In this document: one piece after another, positions 1-6,471 of the stretch
Layout: the number at the start of each line of letters is the position of its first letter
Numbering within the stretch: position 1 is the first letter of the stretch
NCBI GenBank assembly: GCA_964427955.1
Contig: CAYRWY010000159.1
Coordinates: 1 to 11,563, forward strand
Direction: 5' to 3'
Origin: JACRBK01 sp964427955
Lineage (GTDB): Bacteria > Chloroflexota > Anaerolineae > Aggregatilineales > Aggregatilineaceae
DNA length: 11,563 bases
Notes under the pieces: generated by a model
Told to the model about the DNA's origin: nothing
Seen by the model: the letters and a program-made list of their open reading frames with translations, nothing else
Database searches by the model: none
Translations under genes and position numbers: made by a program

Positions 1-684
1 AACGTGGACGATCACTTCAATCTCAATGTGGACTCCACGGGCCTGGTGATCGCCATCGCCAAGACCTCGCAGAACGACGGCGGCGGCGGGGGTCCGAATG
101 CGCCGCTGATGGTGGTGCTGGTGCGCGACCTGCTGGGCAACTGGACCAACACGCCGGTGTGGCGCGTGACCGAGAATGTGACGCGCCCGCTGCTGCTGCT
201 GGACGAGCAGAACGCGACGATCTATGCGTTCGCGGCGGTCCCATGCTGCTACGGCGGTGACATCTACTTCAAGGAATCCAGCCTGGACAGCATCGCGTTC
301 CCATCCGGGATAGGCACACCCTTCCTGCACCTGCTGACGGACACGACCATCAACAATCCCACGTCCACCAAGCAAAACCTGGACGATACGACCGGGCTGC
401 TGGTGCTGGCGTCGGATTACTTCAGCGGGTACTACATGCACAACATTCTGAACCTGGGCGGCCCGCCGCCTACGCCGGTCCCGACCGATACCGTGACGCC
501 CACGCCGACGATCACGTACACGCCCAGCCCGACCTTCACGCCGAGTCCGACGTTTACGCCCAGCCCGACCTCTACGCCCAGCGTCACGCCGATGCCCTCC
601 CGCACCCCGGACCCGTGGTACACCCCGCCGCCGGGCTGCGTCCCGCTGAACGACGCCTCCGGCACGATCCTGTGTTCGCAGTAG
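1..684 (+). CDS. C-terminal part of a secreted/surface protein with Pro/Thr-rich tail (5' partial)
   Basis: The reading frame is open from the first base of the window to the TAG at 682-684, so the start lies upstream and only about 227 residues are visible. The first ~150 residues are beta-rich and contain phrases such as RPLLLLDEQNATIYAFA and GGDIYFKESS, which resemble blades of sialidase/BNR-type propellers; this is a resemblance from memory, not a proven family. From about residue 152 the chain becomes a Pro/Thr/Ser-rich linker with TPSPTF hexapeptide repeats, then a short tail with two cysteines (PPGC and ILCSQ). Such linkers are typical of extracytoplasmic proteins, so it probably acts outside the membrane. 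A CC pair sits near residue 81. The gene faces the LysM lipoprotein gene, with a repeat-filled gap between them. Function unknown. Confidence 0.8.
   Translation, partial: NVDDHFNLNVDSTGLVIAIAKTSQNDGGGGGPNAPLMVVLVRDLLGNWTNTPVWRVTENVTRPLLLLDEQNATIYAFAAVPCCYGGDIYFKESSLDSIAFPSGIGTPFLHLLTDTTINNPTSTKQNLDDTTGLLVLASDYFSGYYMHNILNLGGPPPTPVPTDTVTPTPTITYTPSPTFTPSPTFTPSPTSTPSVTPMPSRTPDPWYTPPPGCVPLNDASGTILCSQ
520..591 (+). repeat. 18-bp tandem repeat encoding TPSPTF units
   Basis: Three consecutive 18-bp units occupy 520-537, 538-555 and 556-573, each starting ACGCC and encoding TPSPTF or TPSPTS. A fourth, diverged unit (TPSVTP) follows at 574-591. Third-position differences between units show that they are not a fresh duplication. 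They form the Pro/Thr tail of the partial surface protein. Confidence 0.8.
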
Positions 685-719
685 CGGCTGAGACTCCCCG
701 GCCCCCTCTCACCCGGTGG

Positions 720-831
720 TTCATCGTCCGACACTTTTACTGAGGCTCGCATAAAAAACTAAACTTTTGATGCCCACGGTTGACCTCACCCCCTACCCCC
801 TCTCCAATCCTGCTTTCATCGTCCGACACTT
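720..831. repeat. 17-bp direct repeat pair (720-736 and 815-831)
   Basis: The same 17 bases, starting TTCATCGTCC and ending GACACTT, occur at 720-736 and again at 815-831. An imperfect reverse-complement copy lies at about 914-930 (AACTGTCGGAG...GAA, 13 of 17 positions agreeing). The short string CCAATCCTGCT is also duplicated, at 804-814 and 931-941. Together they show that this gap was assembled from repeated modules rather than being plain spacer. Confidence 0.75.
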
Positions 832-1039
832 ATCACAAATATGAAGCCTCGTAGGGGAGCACCAGCGTGTGCTCCCGCGGGCGGACACGTTGGTCCGCCC
901 CTACACGATCAATAACTGTCGGAGACTGAACCAATCCTGCTGGAGAGGGGGACTGAACTTCGGGTGGAGTAAGTCCCCTCTCCGCTTTTTTCGGAGAGGG
1001 GATTGAGGGGTGAGGTCAATCTCCCAGGCAAAAGTTTAG
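759..1039. repeat. 281-bp composite inverted-repeat element in a gene-free gap
   Basis: The gap 685-1106 has no credible gene. Its core is bounded by inverted sequences: CTAAACTTTTG at 759-769 matches CAAAAGTTTAG at 1029-1039, and TTGACCTCACCCC at 780-792 matches GGGGTGAGGTCAA at 1007-1019. Inside are a two-hairpin module (851-904) and a perfect 10-bp stem (CCCCTCTCCG 975-984 with CGGAGAGGGG 992-1001, loop of 7). Nested terminal symmetry, no ORF and short length resemble a MITE-like or palindromic intergenic element. I see no clear target-site duplication at the outer ends. It may also act as a transcription barrier between the convergent neighbours, but there is no U-tract after the stems. 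Confidence 0.6.
851..904. repeat. Two-hairpin module with GTAGGGG/CCCCTAC ends
   Basis: The module begins GTAGGGG (851-857) and ends CCCCTAC (898-904), a 7-bp terminal inverted repeat. Inside are two 8-bp stems, each with a 6-base loop: 855-862 paired with 869-876, and 879-886 paired with 893-900. Similar GTAGGGGCG...CGCCCCTAC palindromes are widespread in intergenic DNA of Chloroflexota and cyanobacteria (from memory). Confidence 0.65.
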
Positions 1040-1106
1040 CTATTGGGGCAGGGATCAGTAATGCCCGTCCGCCCTTACCCGATCAGAAACGGTCGATGAA
1101 CGTCGC

Positions 1107-2210
1107 TTACTGCGCGGTGATGGACTGCCACGTCCCGTCCGGCAGCACCTGGTAGACCTGCCCCGATCCGGCGGAGAAGCTGACCGTCTCGCCGCCGTCG
1201 GAGATCGCCCGCTGGTGCATCCCGGTATAGGTCTGAACGTCGCCCACGGCATAACCCAGGGCGGCTTGCAGCGCCGGATCGGCACCCCAGGCGTAGAAGA
1301 TCGCACCGGTCGGCTGGCGTAACCCCGCCGGGATCGCGGCGTCCAGCGCGGCATCGTCGAGCGGCATCCCCGGCACGAACGTATCCGCCACCTGGCGCAC
1401 GCCCTGCCCCGCCACGAACACGTAATGCAGCCGCAGCGCCGGAAGGTAGACGATCACGCCGCGCTCGAAGGTCTGCTGCTGGAACAGCGTGACCAGCGGC
1501 GGGAAGGGACACGCCGTGGGGGCCGGGGCATAAAACCACGCCTGCGGACAGCTAATCCGCACCGTCGTCTGCGCGGCGACTTCGGTCAGGCCATCGCTGG
1601 CGCGGATCATGTAGGTGATCGAGGGACGTCCATCGGCAGGGACCTGAAGCTGCCAGACACCCGTCTGCGGCAGACCGCTGGCCTCTTCGACGAAACGCCC
1701 CTCATACACCCAGCCCACCCGGACTCGCACCACCGGTCCCATCGTCTGCCACGCGAGGTGGATGATTCCCCCCGACGGCGTATCCACCGGATCGGCCACG
1801 AACGCACTGATGCCGAGCGGCAGCAGCGTTTGCGGCGACGTCGCGGCAGCTTGCGGCGGGACGTACAGCCAGGTCCCGGTGCCAAGACCGGTAGCGGAGG
1901 TCAGGCAGTTGGCTTTGAGCAGGCTGTCGGCGCTGAGACTGCTGCGCGCCGCCACGCTGAAGATCGTCTCGTTGATCTGCATCTGGTAGGGTGCCCAGCC
2001 TGCCGGAATCGGGCAGTTGGTCGATTGGCGGCGCGTCTGGAGCGTATCGAGCGGCGCATTCGCCAGCACGGTCTGGTCGGAGGCGGCCTGGGCCGCTGCC
2101 GGACGGATCACCGCCGGGATCGTCGTCGTCGAGCGGGCGCTGCTGGGGGAGCAGGCTGACAATCCCAACGCGGCACTGAACAGGAAGTTCAACACCATCA
2201 GTTTGCGCAT
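1107..2210 (-). CDS. LysM-domain lipoprotein
   Basis: A 367-residue exported protein. The ATG at 2210 is preferred over an in-frame GTG at 2231 because AGGGG lies 8 bases before it and the protein then opens with a clean lipoprotein signal: MRKLM, a hydrophobic stretch, then the lipobox LSAC with C20 as the lipidated residue. Residues ~74-118 (YQMQINETIFSVA to TWLYVPP) match a LysM module, which usually binds peptidoglycan glycan chains. Residues ~135-220 look like an immunoglobulin/fibronectin-like beta domain. The rest contains CPFPP, QQTFERGVIVYLP and a later GAIFYAWGADPALQAALGYA segment, resembling a module I associate with Chloroflexota surface lipoproteins. It therefore probably sits on the outer face of the membrane and contacts the wall. 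It is transcribed alone, convergent with the partial surface protein. Confidence 0.85.
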   Translation of the reverse strand: MRKLMVLNFLFSAALGLSACSPSSARSTTTIPAVIRPAAAQAASDQTVLANAPLDTLQTRRQSTNCPIPAGWAPYQMQINETIFSVAARSSLSADSLLKANCLTSATGLGTGTWLYVPPQAAATSPQTLLPLGISAFVADPVDTPSGGIIHLAWQTMGPVVRVRVGWVYEGRFVEEASGLPQTGVWQLQVPADGRPSITYMIRASDGLTEVAAQTTVRISCPQAWFYAPAPTACPFPPLVTLFQQQTFERGVIVYLPALRLHYVFVAGQGVRQVADTFVPGMPLDDAALDAAIPAGLRQPTGAIFYAWGADPALQAALGYAVGDVQTYTGMHQRAISDGGETVSFSAGSGQVYQVLPDGTWQSITAQ

Positions 2211-2242
2211 GGTTCGCCCCTTTACCGGCACTCTATGTTCCC

Positions 2243-2248
2243 AGTATA
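2243..2248 (-). promoter_or_regulatory. Possible -10 box for the LysM lipoprotein gene
   Basis: On the minus strand 2248-2243 reads TATACT, 32 bases upstream of the start codon. No convincing -35 hexamer lies 16-18 bases further up, so this is tentative. Upstream, at 2302-2327, an imperfect palindrome (AGCCAACCG and CGTTTGGCT, one mismatch, loop of 8) lies between this gene and the divergent STAS-like gene and could be an operator. Confidence 0.3.
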
Positions 2249-2358
2249 GGACTTATTTCCCAGGCGCGGCTTGACGGCTGCGCAGCGGCCATCTCATAAC
2301 AAGCCAACCGTAATCTAACGTTTGGCTGACGATGGCATAATTCAGTAGAAGTACGGAA

Positions 2359-2386
2359 TTGCTTTTCTCTCAAATGCGCATAGAAT
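2359..2386 (+). promoter_or_regulatory. Predicted sigma70-type promoter of the STAS-like gene
   Basis: TTGCTT at 2359-2364 and TAGAAT at 2381-2386 are separated by 16 bases, in a locally AT-rich stretch 43 bases before the ATG at 2429. The same TTGCTT with a 16-base spacer is seen at the sugar-binding-protein promoter near 11111. Confidence 0.4.
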
Positions 2387-2428
2387 GAATATTACCAGTA
2401 CACTAATGCTTCGTCCAGGGAACCGACT

Positions 2429-2821
2429 ATGCCGATCCGGACTGAGTGGTACAACGCAGAAAAGACCATCTTGCTGGAAGCGTTCGAAGGCGAATGGACG
2501 GTCGAGGACTACCGCCACCTGATCGACGAAGCCCACCAACGGCTCTCCACCGTCCAGCACACCGTGCACATCATCGTGGATGGCACCCGCAACTGCGCGC
2601 GGCTGCCCTCGAATATGCTGCGCAGCGGGCTGTCCTACGCGGTGCATAACCTCCCCGCCAACCAGGGAATCACCGTCTTCGTCAGCATCGACACGATCAC
2701 CGAAATGCTGATCGGCATCGCGCGCAACATCAACCCCAGGCTGCACCGCACCCTGTTTTCGACCGACAGTCTCGCCAAGGCGCTGGCCCTCGTCGCCGAA
2801 CATACGTCGCCGACAGGCTAG
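2429..2821 (+). CDS. SpoIIAA/STAS-like small cytosolic protein
   Basis: A complete 130-residue protein without signal peptide or membrane segment. Its ATG is preceded by AGGGA at an 8-base distance. The opening (RTEWYNAEKTILLEAFEGEWTVEDY) followed by an alternating helix/strand pattern with VHIIVDGT and GITVFVS strands is the pattern of SpoIIAA-like or STAS-fold proteins common in Chloroflexota. Such domains usually serve as docking or regulatory modules. No clear conserved phosphorylatable serine of the anti-sigma-antagonist type could be assigned, and no anti-sigma factor or sigma factor lies nearby, so a partner-switching role is not supported. The gene stands alone, pointing against its neighbours. 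Its stop lies 8 bases from the stop of the convergent peptidase gene, with no terminator between, so the transcripts probably overlap. Confidence 0.75.
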   Translation: MPIRTEWYNAEKTILLEAFEGEWTVEDYRHLIDEAHQRLSTVQHTVHIIVDGTRNCARLPSNMLRSGLSYAVHNLPANQGITVFVSIDTITEMLIGIARNINPRLHRTLFSTDSLAKALALVAEHTSPTG

Positions 2822-2829
2822 ACCGGCGC

Positions 2830-4548
2830 TTATTTTCCCTTCACCGTCAGCAGGTATAACCCGTAATCCGCCGGATCGAGGTAGAGCAGCCGCGACCCGT
2901 CCGGAGAGACGCTCCATTCCCCGTTGGCGACGCGGATCGGCAGCACGTCGGGATCGGTCAGCCAGCGCACCGCGCCCGTGAGCACGTCCACTTCGCCCAG
3001 GGCATGGGCCTGCTGGTCGATCCCGTAACTGAGCACCCACAGCGAGGCATCATCCCGCCATTGGTACGCGCCGAAGAAATCCAGCTTGCGCGGCGTGCTG
3101 CCCGGCTGGGTATCCAGGACGTAGACGCCGCTGTCGTCGGGATCGGCCTGGAACGGCACATAATACGCGATCCGCTGCCCGCCCGGCGCGATCTTCAATC
3201 CGTGGAGATTCTGGATCGTGGCCAGCGGCGTCACCGGCGGATCGCCCGGCCCCGTGATGTCGATCACGAACAGCCGGTATTCCTCGGTGTAGGTGACGCG
3301 CTGGATGACCAGCAGGCGGCCCGCATCCAGCCAGAGCGCGTAGCCACCCGACATCGAATAAACGCGGCGCGGCTGGGAGCCGTCCAGGTTGGCGATCCAG
3401 ACCTGCTCGCCGGGCGAGGACGTGCCCGGCACGATGTCGCCGAAGACCACTTCCCACATCAGGCGGGTGTTGTCCGGCGAGATGGCGGGATAGTTGCCGC
3501 CCGTGTTCACGTTCCAGGTCGCGCCGGACGCCGCGCGGGTGATCTGCATCAGCCCTTCCCCGGCATAGCGCACGCGGATCGACCCGTCCGGCGACAGCAG
3601 CGACGGCGGGGCCAGCTCGACGAACTGGCGCGGCGATCCGTCCAACGGCTGGCGCAGCACCGCGGTGTCGTGCGCCGGGACCGCGTCGATCAGGTAAACG
3701 CCGTCCGGATCGGTTGGATTCCACCATGCGCCGAGATTCCACTGGCCCAGCGACACCGCCGCCTGGCTGATCTGCACCTCACCGGCGAGCGGCGCGAGGT
3801 GGCGGGCCACCGGCGGATTGAGCGGGGCGCGGATTTCCAGGCGGAACGGCCAGGGCCGCACGTAGTTGTTCAGCGTATTGCCGCTGAACTCGACGTCCGG
3901 CTGATCTTCCAGGCGCATCCAGCGGCGCGGGTTGTCCAGGTCTTGCTGGAAGGCGTTGGCCGAGGGGCCGAGGCTGGCCAGCATGTGCCAGTTCACGTCG
4001 AAGAACGGCAGCGGGTTATAGGCGAGCTGGTAGTCCTGGCTGCGGATTTCGAGGTGCAGATGCGGGCGCGATCCGCACGATCCGTCCGGATCGCCGCTGA
4101 TCCCGATCACCTCGCCGCGCCGGACGCTGTCGCCGCGCACGTAGGTCGGCGTCTTCAGCAGGTGGCCGTACAGCGAGACGTAGCCGGTGCCGGGATGGGT
4201 CAGCACCAGGCTGTGCGGCTCCGCGCCGAACCCTGCCGCATCCACGTAGGCGACGACCCCGTCGGCGATGGCCCGGACCGGCGTGCCACACGGCGTCTCG
4301 AAATCCACCCCGAAGTGGAGTCCCTGCCCGAATTCGTACCACACGTCGCCGTAGTTGAACGCCGAGGTCGTGTTGCCGTAGGCCTGCTCGTACAGCCACG
4401 TGTTCGGCCCCGGCGGATCGGCGAGCGGCAGCGAAAACGGCGGGCCATCGACCGGGGCGGGCGTGGGCGTGCTGTCCTGGGCCTGAACGGGCGACAGGGT
4501 GAGCAGCAGAGCCAGGAACAGAACGGGCAGATGAATACCACGGCGCAT
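2830..4548 (-). CDS. Exported M23 (LytM-type) metallopeptidase fused to a TolB-like propeller
   Basis: A 572-residue exported protein. Residues 1-23 form a signal peptide (RR near the start, hydrophobic core, VQA cleavage site before Q24), then a short TPTPAP linker. The M23 domain spans ~70-175. The zinc-binding pattern is complete: H78 and D82 in HFGVD, and H163-L-H165 in HLHLE, with the extra histidine of YGHL at 128. This predicts a peptidoglycan endopeptidase or a cell-wall binding homologue. After a ~110-residue beta-rich stretch, residues ~300-570 hold repeated SPDN/SPDG-type blades (YPAISPDNTRLMW, VSPDGSRLLYL), typical of TolB/PD40 propellers. M23 domains are more often C-terminal, so this order with a large C-terminal propeller is unusual. 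No good Shine-Dalgarno precedes the ATG, and a longer in-frame start was not found. Confidence 0.88.
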   Translation of the reverse strand: MRRGIHLPVLFLALLLTLSPVQAQDSTPTPAPVDGPPFSLPLADPPGPNTWLYEQAYGNTTSAFNYGDVWYEFGQGLHFGVDFETPCGTPVRAIADGVVAYVDAAGFGAEPHSLVLTHPGTGYVSLYGHLLKTPTYVRGDSVRRGEVIGISGDPDGSCGSRPHLHLEIRSQDYQLAYNPLPFFDVNWHMLASLGPSANAFQQDLDNPRRWMRLEDQPDVEFSGNTLNNYVRPWPFRLEIRAPLNPPVARHLAPLAGEVQISQAAVSLGQWNLGAWWNPTDPDGVYLIDAVPAHDTAVLRQPLDGSPRQFVELAPPSLLSPDGSIRVRYAGEGLMQITRAASGATWNVNTGGNYPAISPDNTRLMWEVVFGDIVPGTSSPGEQVWIANLDGSQPRRVYSMSGGYALWLDAGRLLVIQRVTYTEEYRLFVIDITGPGDPPVTPLATIQNLHGLKIAPGGQRIAYYVPFQADPDDSGVYVLDTQPGSTPRKLDFFGAYQWRDDASLWVLSYGIDQQAHALGEVDVLTGAVRWLTDPDVLPIRVANGEWSVSPDGSRLLYLDPADYGLYLLTVKGK

Positions 4549-4600
4549 TGATCATGTCCACGACTAAACGCCCGCCGGGGGCGGGACTCACGATGGGGAG

Positions 4601-4609
4601 ATTGTAGCA
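4601..4609 (-). promoter_or_regulatory. Possible extended -10 promoter of the M23 peptidase gene
   Basis: On the minus strand 4609-4601 reads TGCTACAAT, an extended -10 (TGN plus TACAAT), about 52 bases upstream of the start codon. No -35 match is evident, which is tolerated for extended -10 promoters. A G/C stem (CCCGCC/GGCGGG, 4571-4584) would lie in the leader of the mRNA. Confidence 0.4.
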
Positions 4610-4680
4610 CGGATGTGGAGGATCGAGGTCTTGCGCAAACAGGCCGAGGGGCAGCCTCTTCCCCGACGTTTCCACGGCGC

Positions 4681-4806
4681 CACTCCCCCTCGCCACCGGG
4701 TGGAGAGGGGGTCGGGGGTGAGGTAAAACACCGCGAATTCCCGCGTGCTCAATGCTTTTCACCCCCCTGGCCGCCCCTGAACCCGCGCGAGCCAAGGGAG
4801 GGGAGT
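4681..4806. repeat. Two diverged copies of the G/C palindromic intergenic repeat
   Basis: A first copy at about 4682-4723 has CTCCCCCTCGCCACC facing GGTGGAGAGGGGG and ends GGGGGTGAGG. A second, more diverged copy at about 4759-4806 has TTCACCCCCCTGGC facing GCCAAGGGAGGGGAG. Both lie between the glycosidase and peptidase genes. Neither stem is followed by a T-run on either strand. Confidence 0.55.
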
Positions 4807-4821
4807 AACTGCGGGTCACGG

Positions 4822-6159
4822 CTACACCGGGCCGCCCCCGGCGTGCATGAACGCCTCGTTCACCTCGGTCGCCACGGCGGACTCCGGCTTGGCGGCGCGC
4901 AGCCCATCGAACAGCGGCAGGTGCCCGGTGCGGACGGCGTTTTCCGCGTAGAGGAACATGGACGCCGACCACGCCTGCTGCTCGAAGCCCATCGGGTGCC
5001 CGGTCTGGCCGTGCAGCCACTCGTTGAAGCAGCAGCCGTAATCCGCCGCCAGCGAATTGGCGCGAGCGAGCGAATAGAGCATCTGCTGGGCGCGATCCTT
5101 CCAGCCATGCGCGACCTGAGCCGCCACGTGGAAGCCGCCGATCATCGGCCAGATGCCGCCGTTGTGATACTGGTGCGGCAGGTTGAGATTGCGGCTGCGG
5201 TAATATTCGCGCCATTCGCGCTCGTTGGGGTAAATGGGGGGATGAATCGCCTTGGTGGGATACGGCTCAGCCATGCCCACCTGCTCCATGTAGTGCAGGA
5301 TGTGCTCACGGCGGTGACCATCGGCGATGCCCACCAGGATCGCCAGCAAATTGCCCAGGCTGTCGCACCAGTCGCCGTACTCGCGGAAGGCGACCCACGG
5401 CAGATAATAGGGACGGCTGGAGATCGTGCCAATGTTGTGGTACAGCATGAACCATTCCAGCCGGATCGCTTTGAGCTTTTCCAGGTGCTCGGCGAAGTGC
5501 TGGGGAATCCAGCAGCGGTCGATCCACATCAGCAGGTTGATCCGCTCGTGCACGCCCGCCGCGTTGACGTCCGGCATGTAGCAGGGCAGATCGTCGCCCA
5601 GCGTGCGGCGCATTTCCTGGTAAGCCAGCAGCGCAGCATAGTACAGCACGTTGTCGTACAGCACGTTGTAACGCACCGACAGCAGGTCCATCCAGTCGCC
5701 CGCTTCCGGCACTTCGACCAGGCCGCACTCATTCATGTCCTGGTAGCCGAGCCAGATCAGCGCCCGTTCAATCGAGGCCCAGTGCTGCGTCAGGAATTCC
5801 CGGTCGCCGCGCAACTGGTAGTAGAGAAAATGGCCGAGGATGTACCACAGGTTGGCATCCACAGCCCCGGCGTTTTCGGTGCTGACGTAGCCGGTGTCGG
5901 GGTTGACGTTGAGCTGGATCAGGCCGCGCCGGGACTGGTAGCGGCTCATCGTTTCCAGCGACGCCCGCCCGGCAGCAATCAGTTGTTCGTCGCCGGTGGC
6001 CGACGCGCCCAGGAACGTGATCATGCTGTCGCGCGCCCATACCTGCGGATACCCGGCGGACAATCCCGACGCGCGGAAGCCCGCGGGAGTCACGCAGCGC
6101 GCCAGCACGTCGAGGGCCTGCTGTTTCATCGATTGGACGAGTAGTTCTTCGGATTTCAT
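4822..6159 (-). CDS. (alpha/alpha)6-barrel glycosidase, debranching-enzyme/neutral-invertase-like (GDE_C / GH100-like)
   Basis: A 445-residue cytosolic protein without signal peptide. AGYPQVWARDSMITFLGA (35-52) matches the AGYPWF.RWGRDT.ISLPG signature of the glycogen-debranching C-terminal family. GAVDANLWYILGH (98-110) matches VDASLWF in that family and VDSGFWW in GH100 neutral invertases. YHNGGIWPMIGGF (331-343) and FNEWLHG (378-384) match YHNGGSWP and WPEYYDG in GH100. By that comparison D101 and E380 are the likely catalytic acids. It should hydrolyse an alpha-glycosidic bond (amylo-1,6-glucosidase or sucrose-type), but the substrate is not fixed by sequence. It lacks the N-terminal domain of full-length debranching enzymes, so it is a minimal barrel. 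The gene follows the kinase/nucleotidylyltransferase gene in the same direction across a repeat-filled 312-bp gap. The start chosen is the first in-frame ATG; the ribosome site is weak. Confidence 0.8.
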   Translation of the reverse strand: MKSEELLVQSMKQQALDVLARCVTPAGFRASGLSAGYPQVWARDSMITFLGASATGDEQLIAAGRASLETMSRYQSRRGLIQLNVNPDTGYVSTENAGAVDANLWYILGHFLYYQLRGDREFLTQHWASIERALIWLGYQDMNECGLVEVPEAGDWMDLLSVRYNVLYDNVLYYAALLAYQEMRRTLGDDLPCYMPDVNAAGVHERINLLMWIDRCWIPQHFAEHLEKLKAIRLEWFMLYHNIGTISSRPYYLPWVAFREYGDWCDSLGNLLAILVGIADGHRREHILHYMEQVGMAEPYPTKAIHPPIYPNEREWREYYRSRNLNLPHQYHNGGIWPMIGGFHVAAQVAHGWKDRAQQMLYSLARANSLAADYGCCFNEWLHGQTGHPMGFEQQAWSASMFLYAENAVRTGHLPLFDGLRAAKPESAVATEVNEAFMHAGGGPV

Positions 6160-6189
6160 CGCGATGCTCTTTTTTTAGTTGTCAGTAAA

Positions 6190-6207
6190 CAGTTTTCAGT
6201 TTTCAGT
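6190..6207. repeat. 7-bp tandem repeat (CAGTTTT) upstream of the glycosidase gene
   Basis: CAGTTTT occurs twice in a row from 6190 and is followed by a third CAGT, with another CAGT just before at 6183-6186. On the minus strand this gives ACTGAAAACTGAAAACTG, 30-50 bases before the glycosidase start. A TTGACT hexamer lies at 6210-6205, but no convincing -10 follows. Confidence 0.6.
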
Positions 6208-6292
6208 CAAAAACAGACTTAGTCAGGGTCGTCTATTGGTAAGGGCGCGGCGCCCCATAGGCGTCTGTTCTCCCCTCAAAGGGAAAAATCGA

Positions 6293-6393
6293 CCTCACCC
6301 CTACCCCCTCTCCATCAGAAAACGATGGAGAGGGGCATCACAGCCTCGGTTTTCTCCCCCTCTCCATTCTGGAGAGGGGGTCGGGGGGTGAGG
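6293..6393. repeat. Double-hairpin G/C palindromic intergenic repeat
   Basis: The unit opens CCTCACCCC and closes GGGGTGAGG. Hairpin one is a perfect 12-bp stem (6305-6316 with 6324-6335, loop of 7). Hairpin two is a perfect 11-bp stem (6356-6366 with 6370-6380, loop of 3). This is the best-preserved copy in the window. No T-run follows, so intrinsic termination is not supported. The 312-bp gap holds this repeat, the CAGTTTT repeat, a GGGCG/CGCCC palindrome near 6243 and no gene. Confidence 0.75.
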
Positions 6394-6442
6394 CCGGGAC
6401 AAGACCCTGGTAGCCTCACAAAGCCCTCAATTGACGCATATT

Positions 6443-6460
6443 GGGCGCGCCGCCGCGCCC
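6443..6460 (-). terminator. Terminator-like hairpin after the kinase/nucleotidylyltransferase gene
   Basis: GGGCGCG (6443-6449) pairs perfectly with CGCGCCC (6454-6460) around a 4-base loop, 11 bases past the TAA of the kinase gene. On the minus strand it is followed by AATATGCG rather than a U-run, so it may only protect the 3' end of the mRNA or cause weak termination. Confidence 0.35.
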
Positions 6461-6471
6461 TATCATCCTCT

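Noticed and set aside
975..1001. Intrinsic terminator at the CCCCTCTCCG/CGGAGAGGGG stem
   Set aside because: The T-run lies in the loop, not after the stem, on either strand; it is treated as part of the repeat.
759..1039. CRISPR array
   Set aside because: Repeats are few, unevenly spaced and largely inverted; there are no regular spacers and no cas genes.
3004..4551. 515-codon plus-strand open frame opposite the M23 peptidase
   Set aside because: Arg/His/Val-rich shadow with no domain; the minus strand has a signal peptide and intact zinc motifs.
4615..6144. 509-codon plus-strand open frame opposite the glycosidase
   Set aside because: Begins in the intergenic repeat and then mirrors the glycosidase; no protein family is visible.
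6179..6391. 70-codon plus-strand open frame
   Set aside because: Made wholly of the CAGTTTT repeat and the palindromic repeat; a typical false small gene.
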